From Streptococcus iniae (GTDB taxonomy: Bacteria; Bacillota; Bacilli; Lactobacillales; Streptococcaceae), in the NCBI RefSeq assembly GCF_030732225.1, contig NZ_CP132230.1, forward strand, positions 1,082,001 to 1,146,000: a DNA stretch of 64,000 nt, written 5' to 3'. Of this stretch, positions 51,092 through 61,416 are shown piece after piece (the stretch's first letter is position 1; each line of letters opens with the position of its first letter). A program made the translations under genes and the position numbers. The notes below the pieces were generated by a model. It was not told the DNA's origin and ran no database searches. It saw nothing but the letters and a program-made list of their open reading frames with translations.

Positions 51092-52399
51092 TTAATGCCA
51101 TAATAGTCTTAAAATTGCTGTCATGGTAATAACGGTTATTGCGCCACCTAAACGTGTTGCGACTTGTGCAAAAGGCATTAAGTTCATTCGGTCTGCTGTG
51201 CTTAAAATAGCAACATCCCCAGTACCTCCCATACCACTTTGACAAGCAGAAATAATACCTGCTTCTACTGGATTCATATTTAAAAATCTCGAAATAAAGA
51301 AACCAACAGAAATGACCGTAAAGACTACACTAATAACCACAACAAAATACTGCCAGCTAAGGGTTGCAACAACATCTTTTAAAGGAATGTACAATAACCC
51401 CAGTCCAGCCATCAAAGGAAAGGTGAAGTTGCCAGAAATAAATTTATATAACTGCTTGGCACCATTTTGAGTTTCTTTTGGAATTACATTTAGGTATTTT
51501 AAGAATGCTGCTAGTACAATCATTAATACTGGCCCAGGAAAACCTGTCAGGTGTTGCAATAATCCACCGGCAATAAAAAGTGAACAAGCCGTTAAAACAC
51601 CCCCACCCATTAATTTAACATCCAATTCACCGGAATTATCTTTAAGGGCATCTGCCATATCTTCACTATTTCCTACTTTAACCAATTGGCCTTGTCCAGA
51701 ATATTGCGGATGTTTTTCACCAAAGCGACTTAGTAGCGCTGTGCACATTATCGCAAAAAAATTACCAATAATTGTTGCTGGAATCAATTGAGCAACCAAT
51801 TGTTCACTGCCAACACCAGTTATGGAACTATAACCAAGCGATAGCGGAAGTATCCCTTCACCAATTCCACCTGCTAACACAGGGGTTACAATATAAAATA
51901 AGGTATGTTGCCATTTTAAACCTAAAATCACTCCTACTAAGGTACCTACTGCCATGGCTGATACCATACCAATCAACATGGGAATAATCATCCTAAACAA
52001 GCCTTGGATTAAAATTTTCCGATGCATGCCCAAGATACTCCCACAAACTAAGCAAGCAATGTAGAAATAAAGAAAATTCGCTTCTTTCATTAAACTGTTA
52101 GCAGCTGATAGGACATTTGGATTAAACAGGTTAAAGAATACTAAAATTGATGGAATCAACAAGGACATTATAGCTGGTCCACCAAAATTCTTTAAAACTG
52201 GGATATTTGCTCCAACCGTTCCTAAAAGCCAGCCAAGCGTTAAGATAACAGCAAAACCTCCCAACATATTGACCGGTAATTTTTGCAAATAAGCTGTGAT
52301 GCAAATTAAAGAAGCCAAAACAAGATAGACCGGTAAGGGAACTGAACCGACTCTGAAATCCTTGAATCGCCTTTCTTCTTTTTTACTTAGTGTTTCCAT
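51092..52399 (-). CDS. maeP: Malate transporter (2-hydroxycarboxylate/CitS family)
   Basis: A 435-residue permease of the 2-hydroxycarboxylate transporter family, with about 11 hydrophobic segments. The two characteristic GGxG re-entrant loops are visible as VLAGGIGEGILPLS near 176-189 and CQSGMGGTGDVAILS near 388-402. It imports malate with protons or sodium. It is transcribed away from maeKR across a region with direct repeats. Confidence 0.92.
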   Translation of the reverse strand: METLSKKEERRFKDFRVGSVPLPVYLVLASLICITAYLQKLPVNMLGGFAVILTLGWLLGTVGANIPVLKNFGGPAIMSLLIPSILVFFNLFNPNVLSAANSLMKEANFLYFYIACLVCGSILGMHRKILIQGLFRMIIPMLIGMVSAMAVGTLVGVILGLKWQHTLFYIVTPVLAGGIGEGILPLSLGYSSITGVGSEQLVAQLIPATIIGNFFAIMCTALLSRFGEKHPQYSGQGQLVKVGNSEDMADALKDNSGELDVKLMGGGVLTACSLFIAGGLLQHLTGFPGPVLMIVLAAFLKYLNVIPKETQNGAKQLYKFISGNFTFPLMAGLGLLYIPLKDVVATLSWQYFVVVISVVFTVISVGFFISRFLNMNPVEAGIISACQSGMGGTGDVAILSTADRMNLMPFAQVATRLGGAITVITMTAILRLLWH

Positions 52400-52469
52400 G
52401 AAACAACCTCCTTTATTAATAAATTCAGTATAGAAAAATTTTGGTAATGTGGCTAGAATATTTAAATTC

Positions 52470-52514
52470 TTTAATTACTTTAACTAATTCAACTTTTTTA
52501 ATTAATTTAAACTA
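52470..52514. promoter_or_regulatory. Direct repeats between maeP and maeK (candidate MaeR sites)
   Basis: TTTAATTACTTTAACTA at 52470-52486 and TTTAATTAATTTAAACTA at 52497-52514 recur 27 bp apart in the divergent promoter region. The response regulator MaeR is the obvious candidate ligand. Confidence 0.5.
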
Positions 52515-52559
52515 GCAAGCTCTTATTTTTCTATGATATACTCAAATAAAGGAGAATTT

Positions 52560-54080
52560 ATGCGAAAAAAACGATCACTCTGGGCAAGTCTCTCCTTAAT
52601 ACTCATTACAATGATTGCTGTAACAACTTCTATTTTCTATGGCATCATGATAAGAGAGACCTATCATTCTATTAAATCACAAGAAATTCATCTCTTAACT
52701 TCTACTGGTAAAATGCTTGCAAGCAACCAACTCATTAGTGATAATTTGCGTGCTGATAAAGCTGATCAAACCATCATCAACTACAGTAATACCATTGCTA
52801 AAACCTTTCATTTGGATTATGTTGTTGTCATGAATATGCAAGGAATCAGACTAACCCATCCTAATCCTCAAAAAATCGGTAAACCTTTCCAAGGTGGCGA
52901 TGAAAAAGAAGCTTTAGAAGGTAAAACAGTACTTTCAACAGCTAAAGGAAGTCTTGGAAAATCCTTACGTTACTTAGTTCCAGTTTATAATCATAAGCGT
53001 CAAATTGGTGTTGTAGCCGTCGGAATTAAACTAACAACAATAAATGATGTTGCCTTAAAGTCTAAGAAGAACTATACTATAGCCTTAGTCATCTCTATTG
53101 TGATTAGTCTTTTTGCTACTACGCTTATCTCACTGCACCTCAAAAAACAACTTCATAACCTAGAACCAAGTGAAATTTATCAACTTTTAGAAGAACGAGA
53201 TGCTATGTTAGATCAAATGGACGCTTCTGTTTTTATTATCACTAAATCACATACCATTCACCAGTATAATCAAGCCGCTAAAGAATTAGTTCTTAAACAT
53301 CTTCCCCAAAAGACTGTCTTAGGTGTTAAAATAGAAGACCTTATTCCAGCTTTTTCAAAAATTGATTTTAGCAAAAACAATGAGCAACTCTTACGTTTTT
53401 GCGAAGAGGATTTTCTTATTTCCATCTCTCCTATTAATGTCAAAGGTGAGTTGCGTGGCTATATTATTTTCTTACGGCATGCCATTGATTCCATTTATCT
53501 ATTGGACCAATTAGCTTACTCAACAACTTACGCTTCTGCACTGCAGGCCCAAACACATACATTTATGAATCGTCTCCATGTTATATATGGTTTGGTTGAT
53601 ATTGCTTATTACGACCAATTAAAAATCTATTTAGATTCCCTTTTACAACCTGAAAACGAGATCATCAATAGCCTTTCGGTGCTCATTAAAGAGCCACTAC
53701 TAGCAAGTTTTCTCATTGGAGAACAAGAAAAATTCAAAGAGTTGGCTGTTACTATTAATTATCATATTATGCGTGAAATCCCTGCTTCACAATCTAAAAA
53801 TGATCTCAACCATTGTCTTATTTTCTGCCGTTTTATTGATACCCATCTTTTAAATCATTTCAAGCCTGAAACGGTTACTGTTAGCATGGACTATCAAGTC
53901 GAAAAACTGATTATAAGATACACCATATTAGATTCTAATATGTCAAAAATGGACCTGGAAACTATTTTTAAGATGCATTATTTCCAACAGTTATTAGAAG
54001 ATACAAACTCAAAATATTATCCCGACACCAGTCAAAAGACTTTGAGTTTTACCATCACAACACCTTATAATGGAGGATAA
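52560..54080 (+). CDS. maeK: Malate-sensing histidine kinase with divergent ATPase domain
   Basis: A 506-residue CitA/DcuS-type sensor starting at the ATG at 52560 (MRKKRS) after AAAGGAG. The first membrane segment is about 10-35, then an extracellular single-Cache domain (HLDYVVVMNMQGIRLTHPNP, RYLVPVYN), a second membrane segment about 165-190, a PAS domain and the phosphoacceptor region with H333 in QTHTFMNRLH. The expected ATP-binding N and G boxes are not recognisable in the last 110 residues (HCLIFCRFIDTHLL and LDSNMSKMD stand in their place). maeR follows with 1-bp spacing. Sensor role is clear; kinase competence is in question. Confidence 0.85.
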   Translation: MRKKRSLWASLSLILITMIAVTTSIFYGIMIRETYHSIKSQEIHLLTSTGKMLASNQLISDNLRADKADQTIINYSNTIAKTFHLDYVVVMNMQGIRLTHPNPQKIGKPFQGGDEKEALEGKTVLSTAKGSLGKSLRYLVPVYNHKRQIGVVAVGIKLTTINDVALKSKKNYTIALVISIVISLFATTLISLHLKKQLHNLEPSEIYQLLEERDAMLDQMDASVFIITKSHTIHQYNQAAKELVLKHLPQKTVLGVKIEDLIPAFSKIDFSKNNEQLLRFCEEDFLISISPINVKGELRGYIIFLRHAIDSIYLLDQLAYSTTYASALQAQTHTFMNRLHVIYGLVDIAYYDQLKIYLDSLLQPENEIINSLSVLIKEPLLASFLIGEQEKFKELAVTINYHIMREIPASQSKNDLNHCLIFCRFIDTHLLNHFKPETVTVSMDYQVEKLIIRYTILDSNMSKMDLETIFKMHYFQQLLEDTNSKYYPDTSQKTLSFTITTPYNGG

Positions 54081-54081
54081 A

Positions 54082-54753
54082 ATGAATGTACTGATCATAG
54101 AAGATGACCCAATGGTTGACTTTATTCATCGAAATTACCTTGAAAAACTAGAGCAATGTGACTTGATTATCTCTAGTAACAGCATTTCAGATGCAAAAGA
54201 AAAATTAGAACACTTCAAGATTGACTTAGTCTTACTTGATATTCACATTGCTGACGGTAACGGACTTGAACTGTTGGAATATTTGCGATCTATTCATCAT
54301 GACAGTGAAGTTATCATTATTTCAGCAGCTAATGATAGTAGTGTCATTAAGTCTGGACTACATTTGGGGGTTATAGATTATTTAATTAAACCATTTACTT
54401 TCGATCGCTTTCAAGAAAGCATCAATCGTTTTGTACTACAAAAATCCCACTTCACACAAGGAAAACTCAATCAAAAAAGTATTGATTCTTTGACAAGTAA
54501 ACAGCATGTGACAGAAAAAACTGATGGAAATTTTCTTGACAAAGGGCTTTCTCAGTCGACACTTGAACTGATTAAAAAAACAATTGCAAGTTTTAATGAG
54601 TCCTTTACCATCCCAGAGCTCGCCGAAAAATCTCAATTGTCCCACGTCTCAGTCAGAAAATATGCGGCCTATTTAGAAGAATGTAACTTATTAGAAAGTC
54701 GACAGATTTATACAAAAGTTGGCCGGCCCTACCGCATTTACTTCAAAAAATAG
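54082..54753 (+). CDS. maeR: Malate two-component response regulator
   Basis: A 223-residue CitB/DcuR-type regulator. The receiver domain (1-115) has the acidic pair EDD at 7-9, phosphoacceptor Asp in VLLDIHIADGNG near 54 and Lys in YLIKPFTFDRF. The C-terminal helix-turn-helix (FTIPELAEKSQLSHVSVRKYAAYLEECNLLES) is of the family type. The ATG at 54082 follows GGAGG; four upstream codons in frame would lie on that site. It probably binds the repeats between maeP and maeK. Confidence 0.92.
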   Translation: MNVLIIEDDPMVDFIHRNYLEKLEQCDLIISSNSISDAKEKLEHFKIDLVLLDIHIADGNGLELLEYLRSIHHDSEVIIISAANDSSVIKSGLHLGVIDYLIKPFTFDRFQESINRFVLQKSHFTQGKLNQKSIDSLTSKQHVTEKTDGNFLDKGLSQSTLELIKKTIASFNESFTIPELAEKSQLSHVSVRKYAAYLEECNLLESRQIYTKVGRPYRIYFKK

Positions 54754-54809
54754 GCATATCTATCGCTTGAAATGAGCGTGTGACACCAAAAGGTTAATTT
54801 TTAGTGCCT

Positions 54810-55020
54810 AATCAATTTTTGTCTATTGCGCATTTTTGATGCCTAAGGTCTCCATAATGAGCATTTTGATTTGGCTGCATTCTTCATCTTGATGCAAGAT
54901 AACTTCGTTTCTAATGAAAATGAATTGGCTTTTTTGATCATAATAAAACACTCCTGTTTCTAGTTTACTAGAATTCTTCAGGAGTGTTTTTCTTGTGTCT
55001 CATTTGATGGATGCAGTGTC
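54810..55020 (-). mobile_element. IS3-family remnant: left end and orfA fragment
   Basis: The right part, from the hairpin to TCAAATGAGACACAAG, repeats the left end of the remnant at 15085-15635. Inward from it, the minus strand keeps orfA-like codons in a broken frame (LHQDEECSQIKMLIMETLGIKN, then a stop). The right end of the element is gone and the boundary near 54810 is uncertain. It fills the 290-bp gap between maeR and potD, which otherwise shows nothing. Confidence 0.65.
54946..54989. repeat. IS3-remnant left-end hairpin, copy at 54.9 kb
   Basis: AAACACTCCTG pairs with CAGGAGTGTTT. The region is near-identical to 15561-15604. It lies downstream of potD and may terminate the pot operon. 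Confidence 0.7.
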
Positions 55021-55044
55021 ATTTGAGCTCTTTTTTCTTAGTTA

Positions 55045-56118
55045 TCATTTTCGGTACATTTTAAATTGTAAGTAAAGGTCATTATAATAACCCAACCAAT
55101 ATTGGCCAAGATTGTCGTAAACTTCTAATTTATTGATGATTTGTTGACTTGGATAAAAGGCCTTGTCATTTTTAATGTCATCAGGTAAAAGTTCTTTGGC
55201 TTTATTATTAGGTGTTGCATAACCAATATACTCTGCATTTTGCGCTGCGTTTTTAGGGTCTAACATAAAGTTTATAAAAGCATAGGCTTCTTTTTCATGC
55301 TTCATGGTTTTTGGAAAAACAAAATTATCAAACCATAAGTTTGATCCTTCTTCTGGTACTACATAATGAAGGTTTTTATTACTATCAAGCATCTCACTAG
55401 CTTCACCAGAGAAAGTGACACCAATAGCTGCATCTCCTTGGATCATGTAACCTTTCATCTCATCAGCAACAATGGCCTTAATGTTCGGTGTCAAGTCTTG
55501 CAGATGCTCTTTGACCTGCCCTAATTCTTGTTTGTTCTTAGAATTAAGACTGTAACCAAAGGTATTCAAGCCAAGTCCCATGACCTCCCGTGCCCCATCA
55601 ATTAACATGATATTATTACGATACTCAGGACGCCACAAATCTTCCCAATGTTTTGGAGTACTTTCAACCATTTTATCATTATAGACAATACCAACAGTAC
55701 CCCAGAAGTAAGGAATCGAATAATCATTTTTAGGGTCAAAACTCTTAGCCAAAAATTCATGACCAATGTTCTCCATTCCCTTAAGTTTGCTCTTATCCAA
55801 TTTGACCAAAAGATTTTCTTTAATCATCTTATCAATGGTGTAATCACTTGGTACAGCAATATCGTATGTGGTACCACCTTGCTTGATTTTAGTATACATG
55901 GCCTCGTTAGAATCAAAGGTTTCATACTGAACTTGAATCCCAGTTTGCTTGGTAAATTTCAAAAGCAAAGCAGGGTCAATGTAATCCCCCCAGTTATAAA
56001 TAACAAGTTTATCCGACTGTTTACCTGATCCCGATTGTTTTTCTAGGAAAAAGGCTAGTCCAGAGAGGATGATAATGATAGCAAGAACACCTGCTACGAA
56101 TGAATAGAGTTTACGCAT
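55045..56118 (-). CDS. potD: Spermidine/putrescine-binding protein
   Basis: A 357-residue binding protein of the PotABCD polyamine importer. It starts at the ATG at 56116-56118 (MRKLYSFV), overlapping potC by 8 bp. The N-terminal hydrophobic segment (about 5-24) lacks a lipobox cysteine, so it is probably held by an uncleaved anchor or released, not a lipoprotein. YNWGDYIDPALL near 43-54 and the WEDLWRPEY, MLIDGAREVMG and NLWFDNFVFPK segments match PotD. It is the last gene of the fol-mur-pot unit. Confidence 0.93.
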   Translation of the reverse strand: MRKLYSFVAGVLAIIIILSGLAFFLEKQSGSGKQSDKLVIYNWGDYIDPALLLKFTKQTGIQVQYETFDSNEAMYTKIKQGGTTYDIAVPSDYTIDKMIKENLLVKLDKSKLKGMENIGHEFLAKSFDPKNDYSIPYFWGTVGIVYNDKMVESTPKHWEDLWRPEYRNNIMLIDGAREVMGLGLNTFGYSLNSKNKQELGQVKEHLQDLTPNIKAIVADEMKGYMIQGDAAIGVTFSGEASEMLDSNKNLHYVVPEEGSNLWFDNFVFPKTMKHEKEAYAFINFMLDPKNAAQNAEYIGYATPNNKAKELLPDDIKNDKAFYPSQQIINKLEVYDNLGQYWLGYYNDLYLQFKMYRK

Positions 56119-56887
56119 TCTTATCCTCCTTGTCTTTTGAAATATAATAGTAACCAATCACTAAAAGAATAGAAAAGAGAAAAACAACTGTCGATAGGGC
56201 ATTAATATCTAAGGAAATTCCTTGTCGAGCCCGTGAGTATATCTCAACAGAGAGGGTTGTAAAGCCATTACCAGTTAAAAAGAAGGTCACAGCAAAGTCA
56301 TCTAGTGAGTATGTGAATGCCATAAAATAACCCGCGATAATTCCAGGAGTCAAATAAGGCAACATCACTTCTTTTAACATTTGAAATTGACTTGCTCCTA
56401 AATCAAAAGCTGCATTAATCATATCTTGATTCATTTCTTTTAGTCTTGGTAAAACCATGAGCACAACAATAGGAATTGAAAAGGCAATATGACTTAAAAG
56501 TACTGACCCCATTCCCAGTTGAAACTTAAGTGTTGTAAAAAGAATCAAAAAAGAGGCTCCGATCATAACATCAGGAGAAACTAAAAGGACATTGTTCGTT
56601 GAAAGCAGGCTATTTTGATATTTTTTACGCATATCGTGAATGAAAATTGCCCCAAAGGTGCCAATAAAAGTGGCTACTAAGGCACTTAGAAAAGCTAGCA
56701 CAAAAGTTTGTAAAAGAATGGCCATTAAGCGACTATCTTCAAACATTGTCTTATAGTTTTCCAATGTCCAACCTGTAAAACCGTTCATATCTCCTCCTTT
56801 ATTAAAGGAGAAGAAAATCAAATAAAAGATGGGCACATAGAGTAAGACAAAGGTAAAAGCTAGGTAAATTTTTGCAAATTTTTTCAT
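56111..56887 (-). CDS. potC: Spermidine/putrescine ABC permease PotC
   Basis: A 258-residue inner-membrane permease with six membrane segments and the EAA loop (INAAFDLGASQFQMLKEVMLPYLTPG, about 156-181) that contacts PotA. It pairs with PotB. The ATG overlaps the potB stop by 4 bp and its end overlaps potD. Confidence 0.94.
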   Translation of the reverse strand: MKKFAKIYLAFTFVLLYVPIFYLIFFSFNKGGDMNGFTGWTLENYKTMFEDSRLMAILLQTFVLAFLSALVATFIGTFGAIFIHDMRKKYQNSLLSTNNVLLVSPDVMIGASFLILFTTLKFQLGMGSVLLSHIAFSIPIVVLMVLPRLKEMNQDMINAAFDLGASQFQMLKEVMLPYLTPGIIAGYFMAFTYSLDDFAVTFFLTGNGFTTLSVEIYSRARQGISLDINALSTVVFLFSILLVIGYYYISKDKEDKNA

Positions 56888-57678
56888 TTACTTCTCTCCT
56901 TTGTAAACCACATAATAGCTAGCATGGCTAAAATCAGAATGACACCAATGGTTGACCCCATTCCCCAGTTTTGCGTTGTCAAGAAATGTTGTTCAATAGC
57001 AGTTCCCAAAGTAATTACTCGATTTCCACCAATCAATCTAGTCAACATGAAAAGACTCAAACTTGGTATAAAAACAGATTGCACACCAGCTCGAACACCA
57101 TTCATAGACAAAGGGAAAATCACTTTTGCAAAGGTTTGAGTCTCGCTTGCTCCCAAATCACGACTAGCATTAATGACATTATCATCAATATCATCCAAAG
57201 CATTACAAATTGGCAAAATCATGAAAGGTAACTCAATATAGGAAGCTACAAAAATAAACGAAAAGTCTGTAAATAAGATTTGTTGTGGGCCAACTCCAAT
57301 GAATTCTAAAAAGGCATTAATACCACCTTGCTGGCCAAAAATTCCCATAAAAGCGTAAGCCTTCAGTAACAAATTTACCCAAGTAGGTAAAATGATTAGC
57401 ATTAGCCATAATTGCTTATGCTTTAGTTTTGTCAAAAAGAAAGCCGCTGGGTAAGATATCAATAAGGTCACAAGCGTGATAAGACCTGCATAGAAAATTG
57501 AATTGAAACTCATTCTAATGTAGGTCCATGAGCTAAAGAAAGTTCGGTAGTTAGCTAAAGTGAAATGACCTTGAATATCAAAGAAAGATTTGTAAATTAA
57601 AAGAGCAACTGGAGCAAGCACAAAAAGCAATATCCATAAAAAATAAGGAACAGAATAGAGCTTAGAGGTTTTCTTCAT
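56884..57678 (-). CDS. potB: Spermidine/putrescine ABC permease PotB
   Basis: A 264-residue permease with six membrane segments and the EAA loop ([23 protein letters not shown], about 165-187). I start it at the ATG at 57676-57678 (MKKTSKLYS), with AGGAGGAGAG just upstream. It overlaps the potA 3' end by 17 bp. Confidence 0.93.
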   Translation of the reverse strand: MKKTSKLYSVPYFLWILLFVLAPVALLIYKSFFDIQGHFTLANYRTFFSSWTYIRMSFNSIFYAGLITLVTLLISYPAAFFLTKLKHKQLWLMLIILPTWVNLLLKAYAFMGIFGQQGGINAFLEFIGVGPQQILFTDFSFIFVASYIELPFMILPICNALDDIDDNVINASRDLGASETQTFAKVIFPLSMNGVRAGVQSVFIPSLSLFMLTRLIGGNRVITLGTAIEQHFLTTQNWGMGSTIGVILILAMLAIMWFTKERSK

Positions 57679-58816
57679 TTCTCTCCTCCTCAATGGCGTT
57701 AATCAAGCCATCTTCTTGTTCTTCTGTTTCGACATACTCTTCAATACGGGCATCAAATTCTTCTTCAGTTTCATTAAGTCTCATGATATGAAGGTCTTCT
57801 GGTGTGAAATCTAAACCAATAATTTCCCCTTCAATTGCCTTACGTGTTGAATGAATCATCCATTCATTATCATGATCGTCATATGCAATAATTTCATAGT
57901 GAACGCCACGGAATAATTGGGTATCTACTTTAACTTGCAATTTACCTTCTTCAGGCAATGTGATTTGGAGATCTTCTGGACGAATGACAATTTCAACAGG
58001 TTCGTTAGGTTTCATACCACCATCTACTGACTCAAAACGCTTGCCATCAAAAGAAACCAAGTAGTCCTCAATCATTGTCCCATTAATAATGTTAGACTCG
58101 CCGATAAAGGTTGCTACAAAATGGTTTATGGGTTCATCGTAAATGTCAACTGGCGTTCCAGATTGTACAATCTCTCCGTCGTTCATGACGAAAATCCAGT
58201 CACTCATAGCAAGGGCTTCTTCTTGATCATGGGTAACAAAAACAAAAGTAATCCCTAGGCGTTGTTGCAATTCACGTAACTCATATTGCATTTCTGTGCG
58301 CAATTTAAGGTCTAATGCCGAAAGAGGTTCATCTAATAAGACTACGCGAGGCTGATTAATAATAGCACGCGCAATAGCAACACGTTGTCTTTGACCACCA
58401 GATAATTTCTGAATAGGGCGTTTGTCATAACCTTCTAGTTGAACCATTTTAAGAGTTTCTTGAACACGTTTAGCAATTTCCTTTTTAGGCAGGTTTTTCA
58501 ACTTCAAGGCAAAGGCAACATTGTCAAAAACATTCATATGCGGAAAGAGGGCATAGTTTTGGAAAACAGTGTGAACATCACGCTTGCTGATTGGCACATC
58601 ATTAATTCTTTGGCCATCCAAATAAATATCGCCGCTACTTGCTTCTAACAGTCCAGCAATTAAATTCAAAATGGTGGATTTTCCAGATCCTGAAGCACCA
58701 AGCAAGGTGTAAAACTTGCCTTCTTCAAGTTCGAAATTAATATTTTTTAAAACTTGGGTTCCATTGTCTTCAAATGTTTTTGAAACATTATTAAATGTGA
58801 TAATTGGTTTAGTCAA
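57662..58816 (-). CDS. potA: Spermidine/putrescine ABC ATPase PotA
   Basis: A 384-residue ABC ATPase: Walker A GASGSGKS at 40-47, Q-loop [10 protein letters not shown], signature [14 protein letters not shown] near 139-152, Walker [13 protein letters not shown] and [18 protein letters not shown]-type regulatory domain follows (about 240-345). The last 35 residues are strongly acidic ([12 protein letters not shown]), an extension also seen in other streptococcal PotA proteins as I recall. It is 34 bp after murB. Confidence 0.95.
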   Translation of the reverse strand: MTKPIITFNNVSKTFEDNGTQVLKNINFELEEGKFYTLLGASGSGKSTILNLIAGLLEASSGDIYLDGQRINDVPISKRDVHTVFQNYALFPHMNVFDNVAFALKLKNLPKKEIAKRVQETLKMVQLEGYDKRPIQKLSGGQRQRVAIARAIINQPRVVLLDEPLSALDLKLRTEMQYELRELQQRLGITFVFVTHDQEEALAMSDWIFVMNDGEIVQSGTPVDIYDEPINHFVATFIGESNIINGTMIEDYLVSFDGKRFESVDGGMKPNEPVEIVIRPEDLQITLPEEGKLQVKVDTQLFRGVHYEIIAYDDHDNEWMIHSTRKAIEGEIIGLDFTPEDLHIMRLNETEEEFDARIEEYVETEEQEDGLINAIEEERNEENL

Positions 58817-58850
58817 TTGTCATAAATCCTCCATGACACTTTCATTTTTA

Positions 58851-59750
58851 TTAATTAAGGTAATCTCCGATAATACGAACTTCAGGTTCAAGACTTATTC
58901 CAGAAGTTTTTTCAACACTTTTAATCACATGTGCAATTAAATTTTCATAATCTTGAGCCGTTCCATTATCAACATTAACCATAAAACCAGCATGTTTCTC
59001 AGGAACTTCAACACCACCAATACGATAGCCTTTTAAATCTGCTTCCATGATTAATTGACCAGCAAAATGCCCTGGTGGTCTTTTGAAAACAGAACCACAA
59101 GATGGGTATTCCAAAGGTTGCTTAAGCTGTCTAAGGTGATTCAGTTGATTCATTTCTTGTGTAATCTGCTCATGATTTCCTGGCTTCAAGGCAAACTTTG
59201 CAGAAACAACGATATCACCACTTTGTTGAATGCTAGATTGACGATAACCAAATGCCATCTCTCTTGCAGAAATGGTTTTAATCTCGCCTTTTGGGGTTAA
59301 CACTTTAGCTGATAAAAAGATATGAGCAATCTCTCCACCATAGGCTCCTGCATTCATGAAGATGGCACCACCAACACTTCCAGGAATACCACAAGCAAAT
59401 TCAAAACCAGTCAAACTATGAAAACGAGCTATTTTAGTGGTTTCAATTAAATTAGCACCTGCTTCAGCTTCAATGGTATAACCATCAACGGTAACAGTAT
59501 TTAACTTGTTAAACATAATAACAAAGCCACGAATCCCACCATCACGAACAATAAGATTACTAGCATTACCAAGAACAAGCCAAGGGATATTATTGGTGTT
59601 GGCATAGGTTACAATACGGGCTAATTCATAGCGGTTGCGGGGAAAGGCAAGATAGTCTGCAGGACCACCGACTTTCGTATAGGTATAATTTTTTAAAGGT
59701 TCATCAATCCGGATATCAATTCCATCAAGTTCATTTATAGTCATAAGCAT
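58851..59750 (-). CDS. murB: UDP-N-acetylenolpyruvoylglucosamine reductase
   Basis: MurB reduces UDP-GlcNAc-enolpyruvate to UDP-MurNAc in peptidoglycan synthesis. The 299-residue protein is a type II MurB: FAD-binding [14 protein letters not shown] near 24-37 and [13 protein letters not shown] near 60-72, [20 protein letters not shown] near 121-140, catalytic Ser in [11 protein letters not shown], and a late Glu in LEPEVRIIG. An ATG two codons later (59744) is an equally good start. It was part of the folate-murB-pot operon, but an IS30 element now separates it from folK. Confidence 0.94.
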   Translation of the reverse strand: MLMTINELDGIDIRIDEPLKNYTYTKVGGPADYLAFPRNRYELARIVTYANTNNIPWLVLGNASNLIVRDGGIRGFVIMFNKLNTVTVDGYTIEAEAGANLIETTKIARFHSLTGFEFACGIPGSVGGAIFMNAGAYGGEIAHIFLSAKVLTPKGEIKTISAREMAFGYRQSSIQQSGDIVVSAKFALKPGNHEQITQEMNQLNHLRQLKQPLEYPSCGSVFKRPPGHFAGQLIMEADLKGYRIGGVEVPEKHAGFMVNVDNGTAQDYENLIAHVIKSVEKTSGISLEPEVRIIGDYLN

Positions 59751-59871
59751 CTTTCCAAATCATTACTAGTCAATTTTTGACTCAATTTAATCAAAAAAAA
59801 TTGGCACAAGGCCAATAATATTATATCAAAATTTATTAAAAATAACGATATTTTTTTCCATCAGTTTGAGG

Positions 59872-59883
59872 AATTTTTTGACT
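59872..59883. repeat. Left copy of 12-bp duplication flanking IS30 copy 2
   Basis: AATTTTTTGACT, repeated at 61422-61433. Here it still belongs to the separated last codons of folK. Confidence 0.85.
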
Positions 59884-59983
59884 TGTAATTTCTCAAAGTA
59901 AGTTCCACTTAGGGTTAGAAACCGGAAGTTAGTGTGAGAAGGATTTTTATGGTGGAATTAAGTCTGAGACGTTTGAGTTAGAA

Positions 59984-61165
59984 ATGAGAATATCTATCTT
60001 GACAAAACATAAACACTTAACCCTCTCAGACCGTAACGACGTCCAATCAGGTTTGGATAGAGGAGAAACCTTTAAATCCATTGGACTAAAACTCCAGAAA
60101 GACCCTACTACAATCGCTAAGGAAGTCAAACGAAATAAGCAATTCAGAGATGGTTCTAAGAACTGTCTAGATTGTCCCCTCTTGAAAAAAGCTCCCTATG
60201 TTTGTAATGGGTGCCCAAAAAGGAGAATCAACTGCGGTTACAAGAAAATCTTCTATTATGCTAAGCAAGCTCAGAAAAACTACGAACAACTCCTTGTCCA
60301 AGCCAGAGAAGGTACTCCACTTAATAAAGAAACCTTTTGGGAGATGGACAAGGTAGTTTCTAAAGGAGTCAAAAAGGGACAGCGTATCTATCACATCCTC
60401 AAAACAAATAAGCTTGATGTCAGTTCTTCAACTGTTTATCGCCATATCAAGAAAGGCTACTTATCTATCGCACCTATCGATCTGCCTAGAGCTGTGAAGT
60501 TCAAGCAAAGACGTAAAATGACGCTTCCTCCTATTCCCAAAGCCAACAAAGAAGGGAGACGTTACGAGGACTTCTTAGACTACATGAACCAGACAGAACT
60601 CAGCTCCTGGCTTGAGATGGATACAGTCATTGGACGGGTTGGAGGAAAGGTTCTTCTGACTTTCAATGTCTCCTTTTGTAACTTCATCTTTGCCAAACTG
60701 ATGGACTCTAAAACAGCTATTGAGACAGCTAAACACATCCAAGCCATTAAGAGGACACTCTATGACAATCATGTGGACTTCTTTGAGTTATTTCCAGTCA
60801 TCCTAACAGATAACGGGGGAGAATTCGCTAGAGTAGATGAAATCGAGATTGACGTCAAAGGACAGTCTCAGCTCTTCTTCTGTGACCCAAACCGTTCTGA
60901 CCAAAAAGCTAGAATCGAGAAGAATCATACCCTCATCAGAGATATACTTCCCAAAGGAACATCATTTGATACGCTAACTCAAGAAGATATCAATCTAACC
61001 CTATCGCATATCAACAGCGTGAAAAGGCAGTCTCTAAACGGAAAGTCTGCTTATGAACTATTCTGCTTTACATATGGAGAAAATGTCGCCAGTCTACTTG
61101 GCATTACTAAAATTCCGGCAGCGAAAGTCTGCCAATCTCCGATACTCTTGAAAGACAAAATCTAA
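59984..61165 (+). CDS. IS30-family transposase, intact
   Basis: A 393-residue DDE transposase. An N-terminal HTH_38 region (HLTLSDRNDVQSGLDRG, about 11-27) precedes a putative zinc ribbon with CLDC at 61-64, CNGC at 74-77 and C84. The catalytic residues are D213 (EMDTVIG), D276 (ILTDNGGEF) and E312 (ARIEKNH), all present, with no frameshift. It is about 85 percent similar by eye to the interrupted copy at 11102-13505, so the two copies are not recent duplicates of each other. Confidence 0.93.
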   Translation: MRISILTKHKHLTLSDRNDVQSGLDRGETFKSIGLKLQKDPTTIAKEVKRNKQFRDGSKNCLDCPLLKKAPYVCNGCPKRRINCGYKKIFYYAKQAQKNYEQLLVQAREGTPLNKETFWEMDKVVSKGVKKGQRIYHILKTNKLDVSSSTVYRHIKKGYLSIAPIDLPRAVKFKQRRKMTLPPIPKANKEGRRYEDFLDYMNQTELSSWLEMDTVIGRVGGKVLLTFNVSFCNFIFAKLMDSKTAIETAKHIQAIKRTLYDNHVDFFELFPVILTDNGGEFARVDEIEIDVKGQSQLFFCDPNRSDQKARIEKNHTLIRDILPKGTSFDTLTQEDINLTLSHINSVKRQSLNGKSAYELFCFTYGENVASLLGITKIPAAKVCQSPILLKDKI

Positions 61166-61315
61166 TATAAAAATATAAATCTAATTCCCTCAAACGTCTC
61201 ACACTAACTTCCACCATAGCGGAACTTAATCTGAAACGCTTTCAGATTAAGGGATTTTGTGTACACTTTTTTCTGAGAAAAGATGGTTTAAAAGCTTATA
61301 AAATCGATCATGATA

Positions 61316-61358
61316 AAAACCAGTGGAACTTACTTTGAGACGGATTTCCACTGGTTTT
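61316..61358 (+). terminator. IS30 end hairpin/terminator, copy 2
   Basis: AAAACCAGTGG at 61316-61326 pairs with CCACTGGTTTT at 61348-61358, enclosing a GGAACTTACTTTGAGACG iteron. A second palindrome, CTTAATCTGAAA/TTTCAGATTAAG, lies about 80 bp earlier. Confidence 0.7.
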
Positions 61359-61416
61359 ATCAATTTTTATCAGGCTAAATTCCGCTCCTACAGGAGCTGG
61401 AACTTACTTTGAAAAT

